Assembly (NCBI GenBank): GCA_002245135.1
Contig: NGBS01001169.1
Span: 62,001-126,000 of the forward strand
Direction: 5' to 3'
Source: Proteromonas lacertae
Taxonomy: Eukaryota; Sar; Bigyra; Opalinata; Proteromonadidae
Length of the DNA stretch: 64,000 bases
Under the pieces are notes generated by a model. That model searched no databases and was not told the origin of the DNA. It was given only the letters and a program-made list of their open reading frames with translations. Positions 45,522 through 58,900 of the stretch are shown here, piece after piece (the stretch's first letter is position 1; each line of letters opens with the position of its first letter). Position numbers and translations under genes: made by a program.

Positions 45522-48500
45522 TTAATATAAAGATCCAGAATTTGATTGCCATAATAAAACTCTTCCATCTTCACCAGCAGTAATAACAGTACCACCATTA
45601 AATGCTAAGCACAAGACTCCACCTTCATGCTTCTGACCAACGTATATACACTCACCAGTTGTAAAATCCCATAATCTAACAGTACTATCCTGACTAGCAG
45701 ACAATACTTTAGTCATATCCCATTGTACAGCATTCACTTTAGCAGAATGACCTAAAAATGTAACAGTTGGACCAGTAGTTGACTTTCTCAAATCCCATAG
45801 TTTGATAGTTGAATCTTCACTTCCACTTACAATATAATTATCATTACTCTGACAGCATGTGATAGTATCAGTATGATCTTTCAATGTAATAGTACACTCC
45901 CTTGTATTTCTATCCCATATCTTAACAGTACAATCTTCAGAACAGGTAATTACTCGATTATCATCTACTTCAACATTAGTAATACCTCCTTGATGACCAA
46001 CTAATACAGCTAATTGATTACCAGTCTCTGTATCCCACACTCTTAATGTTTGATCTAATGAACCACTATATATACGATTCTCTCTCACTAACATACATTT
46101 CACTGGGAATGTATGACCTGATAATACTTCTAATTGTTTACCTTTATCCAATTGCCAAAGTCTTAAACTATGATCAAAACTACCAGTTACACCTACACAA
46201 CCATTGCTACTACCTTTAATAAACGAACAACAGGAGATTTCTTCTTTATGACCTTTCAAGGATGTTGATGTTGGTCCACTCTTACCTAATAAAGTCTTCT
46301 TTTCTTTATTCAATTGCCAGAACTTTGCAGATCCATCTTTCATACCAGTAATTACTTCATCACCATTCAAAGCTATAGCAGTAACTTCACTACCTGTTTT
46401 TAATAAATGAGTATCCATTCCTAAGTTCATATCCCATACAATGCACGATTTATCATCACTACCAGTGATTGCTCTACTGTCTTGAATAGCTAAACATCTT
46501 ACTGGATCAACATGACCTTCTAATTCTGTCACTTCTAAGTCAACTTCAGGTACAACCATACTACCACATCTATCTCTACTCTTTATTACTGCATCAATGT
46601 TATTCCAATCGTCAGTATCAGTAGAACCATGTCTAGATGATAAGTCATTGCTACTTCCTGAACGATGTTGTAATAAAGTGGCTTTCTTTCTTTCTTGATA
46701 TTTCTTTGATAGTTCTTCGATCAATTGCATTAAATTATTCTTTTGATTTGAATTATAATGTTCTTCTGTGGATATTGTATCTATCAATTGTCTAGCTTGT
46801 TCTAAAGAAGCACCACTATTTAATATTGCATTAATTTGGCTTGTCATTATTTCATAAACTTGTTTTTCTCTCGATCTTTTTGCCTCTATTTCATCTTCTT
46901 TACCAGCACCAGGACCTCCAATCATACTACCTGCTCTCTTTCTACCTGATTGTTTACCTGTTCCTTGAACTTTATCAAATTTTGTGTGGAAAGTTTCATA
47001 CCAAAATGAAGGTCTACTCCATATCTCCTGTCTTCTAATTCTTTTCATTAAATATATTTTACTTTCAATTTCATTACCATTGGGAGTTCTAGCTGCATAT
47101 TTAGTTGGTTGTGTATAAAATGAACTGGCAATATCTATGCATTCTCTAGCATTTGTATAATCATGAGCGAAATCACATTCATTTACCATTGCATTGGTTA
47201 GTCTTACTAGATTCTCAAAATTATCTGAAGTTAATGTCATTCCACCATCTGATCGTTTTAAACCAGGTTGTTTCATAATTAATATCAATAAATCTCTTGG
47301 CATATTTTGATGAAAATCCTCTAATACAATTTCCTAATAAATCCATTGGAACTGTTTCACCTCCGAATATCATTGTTAAACATTGTTGAATCATTGCTTC
47401 TATCTTTGTATCTTCTTCTGATAAGTTTCTATTCTCTATATCATCTAAGAAATGATGTAATTCACCCCAACTTGTGTTCTGTAATTCTTCTACTTTCATC
47501 TTTAATTTTTCTGATATGAATTTCTTTGTAATTTTTCTTGGTTTTGGTATTTTACTTTCATCTAATTTGTATTGAGGTATTTCTGATTCTTTGGTTGTAA
47601 ATAAACTGTATTTATAAGGTGGTAAACTGAAATTCTTTGGTATTTTTCTCAATTCATCTACATTGGGAATTTCAATTCCTTTACTTATAGAATAATAAAT
47701 GGAATGGAAGATTTGATATTCTTCAGAATCATGTCGATCTTTAAACACAGCGAATATCTGTGAATCAAAGAAAGGAGATAAGAATGGTTCAGCATCAGGA
47801 GAAGCATAATCACTAAAGAATTGTTGTTTATTAAATACAGGCATTTTGTCATTTAAGAAGAATAAACAATGATGATAACCATTTAAACTTTCAGCGAAGA
47901 ATCGTACAAAAGATGATCTTATTTGAATTTCAATTTGTTCTTTCTCTGGAGATTCTGTATAAATAAATGTCTTTGGTAAAGGACTATTAAATGAAATAAA
48001 TAAATATATTAAAATAAATATACTGTTCTATTTCTTTTTCATTACTAAAATCATTATACACCAAATTAGGATATAAAGCAGCATATAATGAATGGTACAA
48101 ATTATTCACTTCTTTTGATGGTAAAGGTGGTAATGATTTTAATACACTATCTCCAGATATTTTACCAGTATCAATATCAATCAAGATAACTCCATCATAT
48201 ACACAACTATCAACTTCTCTTAATAAGTCACTGTGAATACCTAAGATGAAAGCTAATGGTGCTTCCATATATTCAATTAAGTGAATTGGTAGGATTGGAA
48301 CATACACTCTTCTCCATGCGAAGGGATAGAGAATACAGTTTAATGCTTCACATATTACCTATTAATAATAATAATAATAATAATATATTTATATATATAT
48401 ACTGTTAATCTATTCAAGTTTTTACTATGAAATATCAATCTTTGTTCAGTACATAAAGCAGTAAACAATGTAACAACATTTCTAATAGAAAAACTACTGA

Positions 48501-49956
48501 ATAATTGTAATAATGGTGATGCTATATATAAATATATAAATAAATATATATATATATATAATAATACATCTTAATGGAAAATCACCAATACAGGGCAATG
48601 CACAACTCAACTGTTTATCATTCAACACAAATGTAACTGACAATGCTCCAGGAATTGGTACAGGAATATCTTGGAACAAATAACCAATATATTTCTCCAT
48701 TTCTTTATGTTGATAATTTGCAATATCTACAAACACATTCAAACATTCAGTAATAACATCCACAAAGGGATATCGTGTAATAAAACATATACAATTTGGA
48801 GCATATATTCTTTTAGATGGTTGACCATTAGACAAAGCATAAGGTGTATAATACTTTCTAAATATCGCATATGATTGATGATCACCTACATTCAATACAC
48901 AAGTATACACTTCATCTTCAGGTGGATTCTTTATTATTAAATTGGTGGGTAACTCATTGTCTTCTTCTTCTAATGAATTGGGATATGGTTCGGGGAATAA
49001 TCTAGTTGCATTTTTGATTAATAATGCAATAAATGTTCTCATAATATCTTCATTACCAAATTTCTTCTCTTTTTCTGGTCGGATTAGGGAGTATAATACT
49101 GCCTTTGCGAAATTGTCAACGTAACTATCATGATCTTCTTCTTCGTCATAATCTGTGACTCTTTGATAGAATCGTGCTATTAGACTTAATAAACTTATTG
49201 ATCTTTCTGGTAATATTTGTACAATTGCTTCTAATGTCAATGTTACATCTTTTACACTTCGATTTCCGACTGACTCTATTTGTGGAATTAAATCATAGGG
49301 TAATATTGGTTCCATTGATTGTAAGTACCTTTTTAATGCTGTTGCTACTATATGAGGACTAGTTGTCTTTGGAATTTCAAAATCTTCATTTTTATGAAAT
49401 AAGTCCAATAATGTATTTACTGCTTTAGCTTCTCCTGCTTTGATGAACAATCCTTCTGTGCCTAGATAGGCTGGATCTAAATATGAAATTGAAACTCGTA
49501 AAGCGTTTGGATATTTTAGATCTTTTACTGAAGGATAACGACTGAAACATTTAATACCATCTATTTATATATACATTTCTTATAAAAATACTTGGGAAAG
49601 CAAACCATTCTAATTTTGTGGGGAATTCGAAATCTTTGAAATCTTTTTGAGGATAACGATAACTAATATCACAATCACAAAAATAAGTATTAGTTTTAGG
49701 ATCACAGCTATAGAAACAAGAATAAACAAAGGTTGATAATACGTGCATGTTCTAGAAACTGGTGTTATTATTGCAAAATAATCTATTAATCTAGTTTCCA
49801 AAACATCTATCAACATAACAAATTAAAGTTATACCATTAGCACTTAAAACTACTGGTTGCTTTGCTGGTTTGGATCTATAATTATAAACATTACACGGTT
49901 CAATACTCTTTAGTCGTAGTAGCCTTTTTAGCAGGTTTTTCTTGTTCGCCTTCCAT
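45522..49956 (-). CDS. DENN-domain protein with a RhoGAP-like domain nested in uDENN and a C-terminal WD40 propeller
   Basis: Starts MEGEQEKPAKKATTTK. uDENN begins LETRLIDYFAIITPVSRT and runs to FAFPNGIKCFS. There the sequence enters a RhoGAP-like domain: NALRVSISYLDPAYLGTEGL, VATALKRYLQSMEPILPYDL, LPERSISLLSLIARFYQRV, NFAKAVLYSLIRP. It then returns to uDENN (EVYTCVLNVGDHQSYAIFRK; YAPNCICFITRYPFVDVI). cDENN follows (LLQLFSSFSIRNVVTLFTAL; AWRRVYVPILPIHLIEYMEA) and then a dDENN region. The tail has about seven WD40 repeats (LEGHVDPVRCLAIQDSRAIT; LWDLRKSTTGP; WDFTTGECIY). DENN proteins are guanine-nucleotide exchange factors for Rabs and the WD40 layout resembles SCD1/DENND3. The RhoGAP arginine finger position (GLFR) is Ile (GLFIKAG), so it may be inactive. 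About nine short introns. Confidence 0.8.
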
Positions 49957-50084
49957 AAGATAGAAGAAAAAGAATCTTAAGGTGCTTGAAAAAGGTACGA
50001 AAAGAATTGCCCCACAAAATTAAAAATGTTTTTTCTCATCTAAAACAACATATTAACTTAGTATGGATTGTTTAATTAAATCAG
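49957..50084. promoter_or_regulatory. Upstream region of the DENN protein with GCTTGAA
   Basis: A short gap between the DJ-1 stop and the DENN-protein start, both on the minus strand. GCTTGAA (49984-49990) lies about 30 bases upstream of the start codon at 49956, as in several other genes here. Nothing else is visible. Confidence 0.3.
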
Positions 50085-50777
50085 TTACTGTGCAAATAAC
50101 ATTCCCTTCATAACTTTGTTCTTTGTCTCTTCACCAGCTAATATACCAGCAATAGCAAAACCAAATTCAAAAGCAGTACATGGTCCTCGAGATGTTACTA
50201 TACAAAATATATAAAAATTGAATTGATGATACTAACATTATTTGAAATAACAACTCTATCTTCAGAAGGAGTACAATCTTTGAAATTCTTTTCAAATCCC
50301 TATTTCATATTATTATCAATAATCTATATAATACTGGATAACATGTTGCTGTTTCACCTTTTAAAACACCATAAGTTTCTAATGCAACAGCTGGTGATGC
50401 ACAAATAGCACAGACTAATCTACCATCAGTCTTTTGTTTTTTAACCATTTCAGCAAGTGTAGCACTATCTCTAAGATGGTTCTATCAATTATCGTATATT
50501 AATCAATATTTATACAGCACCTGGAAGACCACCTGGTAAAATGATAGCATCAAAGGTTTTAGATTTAACATCAGCAATTAAGTGATCAGCTGTCTATTAA
50601 AAGATAATATGTTATTCTTTATACAATTTCAACGTTGTGAGCAGATTTAATAGTCTTTGATTTCATGACTGAAGCTACAGTTACATCAACACTACATCTT
50701 CTTAAGATATCAATAACTGCAATTGATTCTATATCTTCTGTTCCATCTGCAATTGCCACTAAAGCTGTTTTTGCCAT
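50085..50777 (-). CDS. PARK7: DJ-1/PARK7-family protein
   Basis: DJ-1 family members are small glutamine-amidotransferase-fold proteins linked to oxidative-stress defence and glyoxalase-type activity (family knowledge). It starts MAKTALVAIADGTEDIESIA with the conserved acid of the active site (GTEDIE), then VIDILRRCSVDVTVASV, DAIILPGGLPGA and the nucleophile elbow CAICASPAVALETYGVLKG (Cys in AICAS). ETATCYPGFEKNFKDC and VVTSRGPCTAFEFGFAI complete the fold. It ends GMLFAQ. Four introns of about 30 nt. Length of about 190 residues fits DJ-1, with no targeting peptide visible. Confidence 0.93.
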
Positions 50778-50881
50778 TGAGAATGTTATTTAAAAAAAGA
50801 AATAAAAAGATTTTCTAAAGATTTATCAAACAATAATCAAACTTAATTTAATTAAAAAACAATAAAATCAATGTAGTAACC

Positions 50882-53800
50882 TTATTTTATATTAAAATCA
50901 TACTTATCAGCCATTTCTGATATTTTTGAAGATGTTATGCTTGTATTATTCAGATGTATTGCCTTCAAATTCACTAAATGTTTGAATAAATCATCAAACA
51001 TATCAATTTTATCATCAGTAAGATCTATACTGTCAAATTCAATTATATGAATGTTTGAAACGGGATATAGAATATTGACAATCTTTTGAATAAAGAATTC
51101 TATCGGTTTACTTGAATCTATTGTGATATATAGTTTATATTGCTCATTTTCATCAAAAGAAAATGGGTAGAGTAATGATAATATCTTCTCATTGTATTTT
51201 TCAGTTAATGTGTTTATAAGATCTGGATATTCTAAACAGAAACTAACTAAGATCGATAAAGCTTGAGATAATTTAGATCTTTCATAAGAATTCAACAGAA
51301 TTCTTACCAAATTCAAGTCATTTCTTATTCTTGAGAGTATTTCTCTATTTATCTCAACTGATCCTACTTGGCTATTAAGTGACATATAAATTGAATTCTC
51401 AGACAAATCTATTTCAATATAAAACACTATATTCTATACAATTCTTATCATATTTACAAATCCTTTCAACAATTGTTACATCAAATTTGATTGGATTTCC
51501 TGAAAAGTAAATATTCATTTCTTTAATGATAACTAATGAATCTAGAAAACTCAATACTCCAACTTCTGTTATTTTGTTACAACACAAATTCAATTCTTCT
51601 AGATTATTTGACGAATTGATCATTGTAACTATTGTTGACAAACATGCTATCAGTAATATTGTTGTTTTGAAGTTGTAATGATTTGAGTTTTGAATAATAA
51701 TTTGTTGATGAAAATAGATCAATTACAATGCAATCACATATCAATGAATCTAGAAAATAATACACACAATTTGTAAAAAATACATGATAAATCTAAGTAT
51801 TGAATTTGAACTATGTATGGAATTGCTTTTATGAAAAATGACAGAAAATCAACTGTGAATTCGTCTGATATATCTATAAACGAAATATTCAATAAACAAA
51901 AATTACATTTTAAACTGATTGAATATGGAGATACTACAGATTGAATCAACAAGTTTTGCTCGTTTTCTAGTTTTTTATAACTGCACTTTCCTTTTCTAAT
52001 CACATCATTCAACAATACATAGAAGTAATAATCACATTTTAATAATTTGTAATCTTCATATAAATCTATGAATATCAACTACATATTATTACATACTTTG
52101 AATATCTTTTTCATCTGTTAATTCTACTTCTGATAAACATTTATTCTCCTGATGCAAAGATTCTATTTTATTCATTATTTCAACTATATGATATATATTA
52201 TTCAACAAAACACATACATTTATTATCATATTCATTTAATATATTTATCAAATGATCATTGCATATTATCTTTTTACGACTATACAATGATAATTCTGTA
52301 ATATTTGGAAGACATTTCACACAACTAAGCAATGAAGAAACACCTGCTAATGAAATATAATTCCTTTTCAGATCTATAGAGTTCAGTAGTGGATAATATT
52401 TAAGTGATTGTGCAAATAAATCTATTTCTCTATTACTGAATTCATTATCTAATATTATTAGTAAAAATTATATTGATAATTATATACATGATATGTCAAT
52501 TTTCTTTAATGAAGAACAACAAATTAAACCTTTTGATAAATAGTTCAAGTACACATCATTCAATTTTTCATTCTTCAATATAAATGAAGTGATATTAGGG
52601 AGAGAATAAAATAATTTTGTGAAATGCTTAAACTCATCAATAGTAGATGTTTCTCCACATAATTGCTTATTGTTATTAAATTTCATTAATATTTTTTCTT
52701 TATACAAATTATTCTTCTTATTCTGGTTATAACCAATGGTAATTACATTTTCCAACTGAGGCATATCCATATTAATACCAGCTTTAACAATTGGAGGATC
52801 AATCCATTTATAATATGGAAATAATGAATTTTGTGAATAATGATTATATACATATTCAATTGTTTCTGATAAAACATTAACTAATGATAAGTTTAATCTG
52901 TATAAGTAAGGAAGTTTGGACAAATTAACTGATATTAATTTTACTCCATTATCTTCTAATCTATTACCTGATAAATCAAGACTTCTTAAATTAGAAAGAT
53001 ATTTGAAACTATCACATAATTCCTCATCAAAACCAAAAATTGCACAAGCTGATAATGATAATGTATGAAGTGATTGACAAAACGACAATGATTTAAATAA
53101 TAGTTTAATCCCATTCGTATAGAATATATTACTTCTCAAATTCAATTCCTTCAAATTTGTTTTATTATAAAGCGAATTTCTCAATGGCTCAATTGATGAA
53201 GCATTTAGACCACATGAACTAAAATCAATATATTCTAATTCATTCAATGGTGTTATAAACTTCAACAATTCCTCTAAAGTTTCTTCATGTAAACTTATTC
53301 CAGAACATCTTATTGCTTTTAAAGATTCTGTATTTGTATAATTGTTTATTAGATATTTACATATTTTATTTAGTAACTGTTCTTCTCCACAACTTAAATC
53401 TAACATTTGGACATTAGTGAATTGATTAAAATTCTTAAATACAAAATCAAATATATCATCATTATTGAATAGCACATGAATATATTTATTACATGATAGC
53501 GATATCTTTCTTGGAAATAGTGAATATCCACTTGTATCAAAACATGATAAGAAATTATAAATTGAATATGGATTCAAGTTTAAATAATCTGTGGAAATTG
53601 ATAAATAATAATAATAGGATGGGTCATAAAGTATTAAATTTGCTAAATAGAATAGAGGATATTTAAATTGAGATATAATCCAATGTGTTAGTATCTTAAT
53701 GAACTTCTCTTTTGATATGTCTTTCATAAAATGTAATATGAATGATAATTGATTAGATGTGTATTTATTTTCTATTAATAACGAATACATCAATTCTTTC

Positions 53801-54701
53801 TTCTCATTCCAATTTGATGGAATTAATTCATCACCATTGTTATATGCTTTAATGTTATTTAGGAATGTGATTATTTCACTACATGTAATTCTTTCATTTG
53901 GATTGATTTTCATCATTTTCATTAACAAATCTGAATATTTATCTATTTTTTTGATATCATTTACATATTCTTGATTTATTATATATTTTAGAGTTTGTTC
54001 TTGTGAAAATTGAGGAATTAAATGGTTATTCGTGATAATATAATATAAAACACAACCTATACTCCACATATCACTCATTCTATCGATTTCTTTGTTTTGT
54101 AGTAATTCTGGAGACATATATCTATAATCCTTTACTATTTGCACCAATGATAAACCAAAATCAACGAATATATAAGAATTATCTTCTTTTATCATTATAT
54201 TGGAAGGTTTTATATTCTGATTAATAGAAATGATTTGTTGATTATAAAAATGAGTATTACATATATCAATTATCATTTGTTCTTTGAATTTACCATCTAA
54301 TATATTAGTCAAAATACTATTCTTCTATTGATCCTTTTGGATAGTAAATTGTAGATAAAAATATTGAAGATGAATCAAAATTATAATTAAAATATATAAG
54401 TGAAGTTTTTAAAAACATAACATCATCACACATGCATAACTAGAATGTAATATGAAGTTATATACAAATGTTTTAATGAATAATGGATTAATCTCTTTCA
54501 CATCAATCACTTTATTTATAACATTTTTACTATAAAGTGCAGAGAAACAAAATGCAATGTTTGAACCTGCTTTAAACAAGACATATTTCTAGATTACTAA
54601 AAATTACAAATTACCTTTGAAGTTTTAATAGAATGATTGTCTGACTATAATATAAACCAATTTAATATACAGGAAACTTCGAACTGCGGATAATATCACT
54701 C
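50882..54701 (-). CDS. Pseudokinase-LRR protein with two apparent frame breaks in the N-lobe
   Basis: Starts MSDIIRSSKFP (54701), then exon SDNHSIKTSK and the kinase N-lobe KYVLFKAGSNIAFCFSALYS, NVINKVIDVKEI (Lys of the VAIK site). The frame must shift near 54430 to reach LIYFNYNFDSSSIFLSTIYY and PKGSIEE, and again near 54325 to enter ILDGKFKEQMIIDICN. The catalytic loop is SINQNIKPSNIM (HRD lost, NxKPSN kept), DFG is intact (FVDFGLS), then YRYMSPELL and DMWSIGCVLYYIIT. The rest is leucine-rich repeats: ELEYIDFSSCGLNASSIEPL, NLRSLDLSGNRLEDNGVKL and LNLSLVNVL. Several LRR-unit introns fall right after LxLS in phase 1. It may be expressed as a truncated pseudokinase or be recently inactivated. 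A related decayed gene lies at 17440-18363. Confidence 0.6.
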
Positions 54702-54846
54702 ATATACTCAGAAAATAAGCTTTTTAATAAATACTTTTCAAACCCCCAAAATATTAAAAAATGTTTTTAATCCCTATTAACAAACAGTTAATCATAACCA
54801 ACAATAATAACATTAATACGTTTTTATCGGTATTTAATTATACCGT

Positions 54847-55799
54847 TTATATAAAAACAGCTAAACGATCAATCAAATATTGAGCAATTGTGAATGAGAA
54901 GATAAGTTTTGGTCCAGCGAATAGAATTTTTGGAGTTAAACCTTTGAAAAAGGCAGTTAATCCTTCATTCTTTACTAGATTTCTAATAACTTGCATACCA
55001 GTTTCTGGTGAATCAAATGGTCTATTCTGAATACGAGTCTTAACAACATCCAATGGAGCAGCAACTGTAATACTACAAATTGAGCCAACTGTAGAAGCAC
55101 AGAAGTATTGCCAAATTGTAGTTTTTTGACCTTCAGGAATCTTGAATAACTTGTTCTTAACTACAGCATTACCTCCAAATAAAGCGAATGAGCCAGGTGC
55201 ATTTCTACATAAAGTCCATCCCCATCCTAAATATAGATTCTTTCCTTCTTTCATAAATAAGTCAATTACACCTCTACCAGCCAATGTTTCAGGGGCAGTT
55301 TGCGATTTGATCTTTAAGATATCAAGTGGTAATAAGAACACTTCACCCATACCAATTAAACTACCAGCACAAGCATCAATAATAGTTCTATTTTTATTAC
55401 TTCCCATACACTTTTGTAAGAAATCCTTTACCACAGGTTGTCCTCCAAACTTATAAATTCTTTGTAGAATCTTATATCCTGCAGCAAAGCCTAAACCAGG
55501 GAATAAAGATCTGTATTTCTTTAGAGTACTGGCAGCAGCTTTATCTTTGAATATGACTTTGTTCAAATTGGCTACTGAAGCCTTCATATCGCCCTTAACA
55601 AATATATTACTTTTATTTGTCATCAGACGCTTAGCAACCGTATCAACAGGGTGAAACACTAACAATTCGCATATACCTATTCAGTTATTAAAATTAACGT
55701 AAGGATACCTGCTGATGCAGAACCAACTAATCTGGCTGCTCCAGAAGCCTTCTTCTTACCAGGTGGTGCGCTGAATGCAGTTATTCTGTTCTTATTCAT
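54847..55799 (-). CDS. GGC1: Mitochondrial carrier of the GGC1 (GTP/GDP) type
   Basis: Six-span mitochondrial inner-membrane carrier, likely exchanging GTP for GDP as in yeast Ggc1 (family knowledge). It starts MNKNRITAFSAPPGKKKASG, then across an intron ICELLVFHPVDTVAKRLMTN (first carrier motif, PxDxxxxR). LFPGLGFAAGYKILQRIYKF and PLDILKIKSQTAPETLAGRG (second PxDxxK) follow, then RNAPGSFALFGGNAVVKNK. The third motif is PLDVVKTRIQNRPFDSPETG, and the gene ends FFKGLTPKILFAGPKLIFSF, then AQYLIDRLAVFI. The VFHPVDT and NAPGSFALFGGNA blocks are what I use to pick GGC1 over other carriers. One intron (33 nt). Substrate is inferred from family. Confidence 0.88.
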
Positions 55800-55930
55800 G
55801 AGAAAATTAATTTTGAAATCTTTTTTTCGCTGCCCCAGTTTCTACGGTTTCTGTGTGTTTTTGTGTGTTTTAAACAAACTAAAATTTATCAAAAATAAAT
55901 GAATTATTTATAATATGAATAAATTATCTA
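55800..55930. other. Gap between GGC1 and the LRR gene
   Basis: About 130 AT-rich bases with GTGTGTTTTTGTGTG near 55855-55870. It is the upstream flank of GGC1 and the 3' flank of the large LRR gene. Nothing coding is visible. Confidence 0.3.
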
Positions 55931-58900
55931 TTAATTTTCTATAATTAATATTTCCAGATCTGGATATGCCTTCTTCACACTATCAAAATCTTCTTGAAGT
56001 CTATCAAATATTGTACTTCCCAAATAGGCTATTTAAATATAAATATAAATCATATATACAACAAAAGAAAAACTTTGACAAATGTGGAAATTCATCTTTG
56101 AGTATAGTTTGTAATATTATTTTGACTGTTTCATCTTCTAATGAAGACTTTATTGTCAATTCTTCTAGATTTTCTAGCAATTTTTGTTCTACAGGTTTTA
56201 AAAAGCTGTCTATTGTGGTTGAAATTGGACTTTCTCCTATTGTTAATGATGTTATTTCTTTAAAGTAAATGAACAAATTGTATATAATCATCATCTCATC
56301 TGGTTCAAGATCTATTTAAAATTATATTTTAACAACAATAATAATACGAGGTGGAATAACAAAATCTTTACATTTCAAGGTATTTCCTAAGTCACTGTAA
56401 TACTTATCAACATTATCAAATCCTGTTTTTGGTAAATCTATACATAAACAATTATATATTATACATATTTCAATGTTTTTAAAGTTTGGGCAACCTCTTT
56501 TAATAATTGCATATTTTAGACTCATACTATCTTTCACTGGTGCTGTTATATAAATTGAGTTTAGTGTTAAACAACAACCATTCTGTAATGCCATTTTCAA
56601 TAAATCAACACAATCTGAGAGTATAACATTACCTTCTATTCTGAATGATTCTAGTTTTGAGAGAATTCCTTTAGACATGTTTCTACATAAATAAATCAAA
56701 GCATTATTATCTAAATCAGCATCTATATTCATATAATAGAAATAAACAAATACATGAAATATCTAATATTTTTATGTTTTGACATCTATTCATTGACATA
56801 GCTGTTACATATGCTTTAATTCCTTCAAACTGTATTGAATTCTTTGATAAATTTAGAACTTGTAATTTACCAAATCCTCCATTACTGATTATTAAACATA
56901 TTGATTTAATATCTTCACTGGTTAAACCACAATCTATTGGAATTATAAATTTTGCTATATTTATACTTGATAAATTCACTGTTTCAATAAGAGGAGACTT
57001 TTTCGAGCTTAACATTTGAGAGAAGTAATGAACACTATCATAAGAGAATTTATTATCTGCTAACTCAACACCTTTCAATGTGAACAACTTTCCAGAGTTA
57101 ATAATATTTGATAATTCTGTTAATGATTCATCATTCAAACCACAATTACAGAATAATATATACTCAAGCTTAACTTGACTGTGTAATAACGATTCACATA
57201 ATGTAATAAATGATTTTCTGATTGAATTGTTGGAGAGATTTATATAATTTAAGGAGGGTATTTTGTTTAAACTAATCATTGTAGCTAATTCTTCGATTGA
57301 TTCATCTGTTAAATTACAGTCTATTTATATGATAAACATTATTAAAATATACTGTCAAAATTCAATTTAGTAATCTTTGGTACATCTCCATTATCCAATG
57401 TTTGTAAGAAGAAAAGCATATTTTCATCTCCTATTTTTGAATTACAGAAATTATATGACTTTATCTTATTACATAAACTATCATTATAACATTTACATAT
57501 TATTTCCATTTCTCTTTCTGTTAATACATTACCATTAAAATCAATTGACTGAACTGTTTGTTTATTATATATCAATAACTGCGACAAATATTCCAAATGC
57601 TTCAAACAGTTTGGAAGTAACTTTATATCATACTGATCACATGTTCTATCATTTGTTTCTACCAACAATTCGGCTGAAACAGGTATTTCTAATAAATATT
57701 AAATTAATATGATAGGTATATATATATACGTCCAACTGGTTTTAATGATGGACAAGCCTTTGCTACTTTGTTCATTAATGTCTTCAAATCATCTGGATCT
57801 CCACATATACCTAAAGTTGTCAAATCTGGACATTCACCTGTTGATAAACTCTTTTGAAGTTCAGTAATTGCTTCTTTAGACATTAAATTGTCATAAACAT
57901 CAAGGATTTTGATATTTGGACATTTTATTATTGCTTTGCTTAGATATACCATTCCTAACGAACCAATATCGCAGTCTAAGATATAATTATATAAAATATA
58001 TACTTATTACACGAAGTTCTACTAATTCTGATAAATGATTATTCTCAATTGCTTGTGTAATATTTCTGAATCCCATTGAATCCATCTGCCAATCTATTAA
58101 ATAAGAATAAAAAATGATTTATAATACTTGTTAATGACAATTTAATCAATTTTGGAAAACAGTCATCATTGAAATTGTTAGTAAGAAGATCTACATCTTT
58201 TGAATATAAATGAATATCTATTGAAATAAATACAACTAATAAAATAAACATACTTGAAAGAGTCAATTCCATTAAATCAGGAAAATACAACAAAGATGAT
58301 AATAATACTTTCATAATTTCATTAGAAACTTTATCACAATCAATATTAATCTCCTGAACAGTCAAGCAGTTTTCATCAGGTAATAAACTCAATACTTCTT
58401 TATCAACACCAGGAATACTTGTATTAATGGATTTGAATGTCTTATATCTATTATGTAATGTCTTTTGTAAATGAAGTAAATCAGTTGGTTTTCCAAACAA
58501 TGAAACATCCACAATATGATTGCTTCTTCCTTTCTTAAATGCATCTTCGAATAAAACAACTGCATTCTTTGGTAATTTTTCATCTAAGATAATAAGATGA
58601 GTTAATGATGGTAAAGCACCTTTTCCAATTGCTTCACATATTAATGTTATACATTCTTCACTAAGATTTGTGTATGATAAATCGATTGTTTCTATTTGAT
58701 TGTAGGAATAAGTACTAATTGCATAAAACATTGAATGAGCGAAGTTCTGTAATAAATTATCTATTATTTATATTATAATAAGTGTGAAAATACGATTAAA
58801 GATAAACTTCTTTAAATTTGTCAAATTTCCTTTAGCAAAACCATTTGAGAATATCGTTACACAATCTTGTAATGAAATATTATTCACAGTCAATTCTAGC

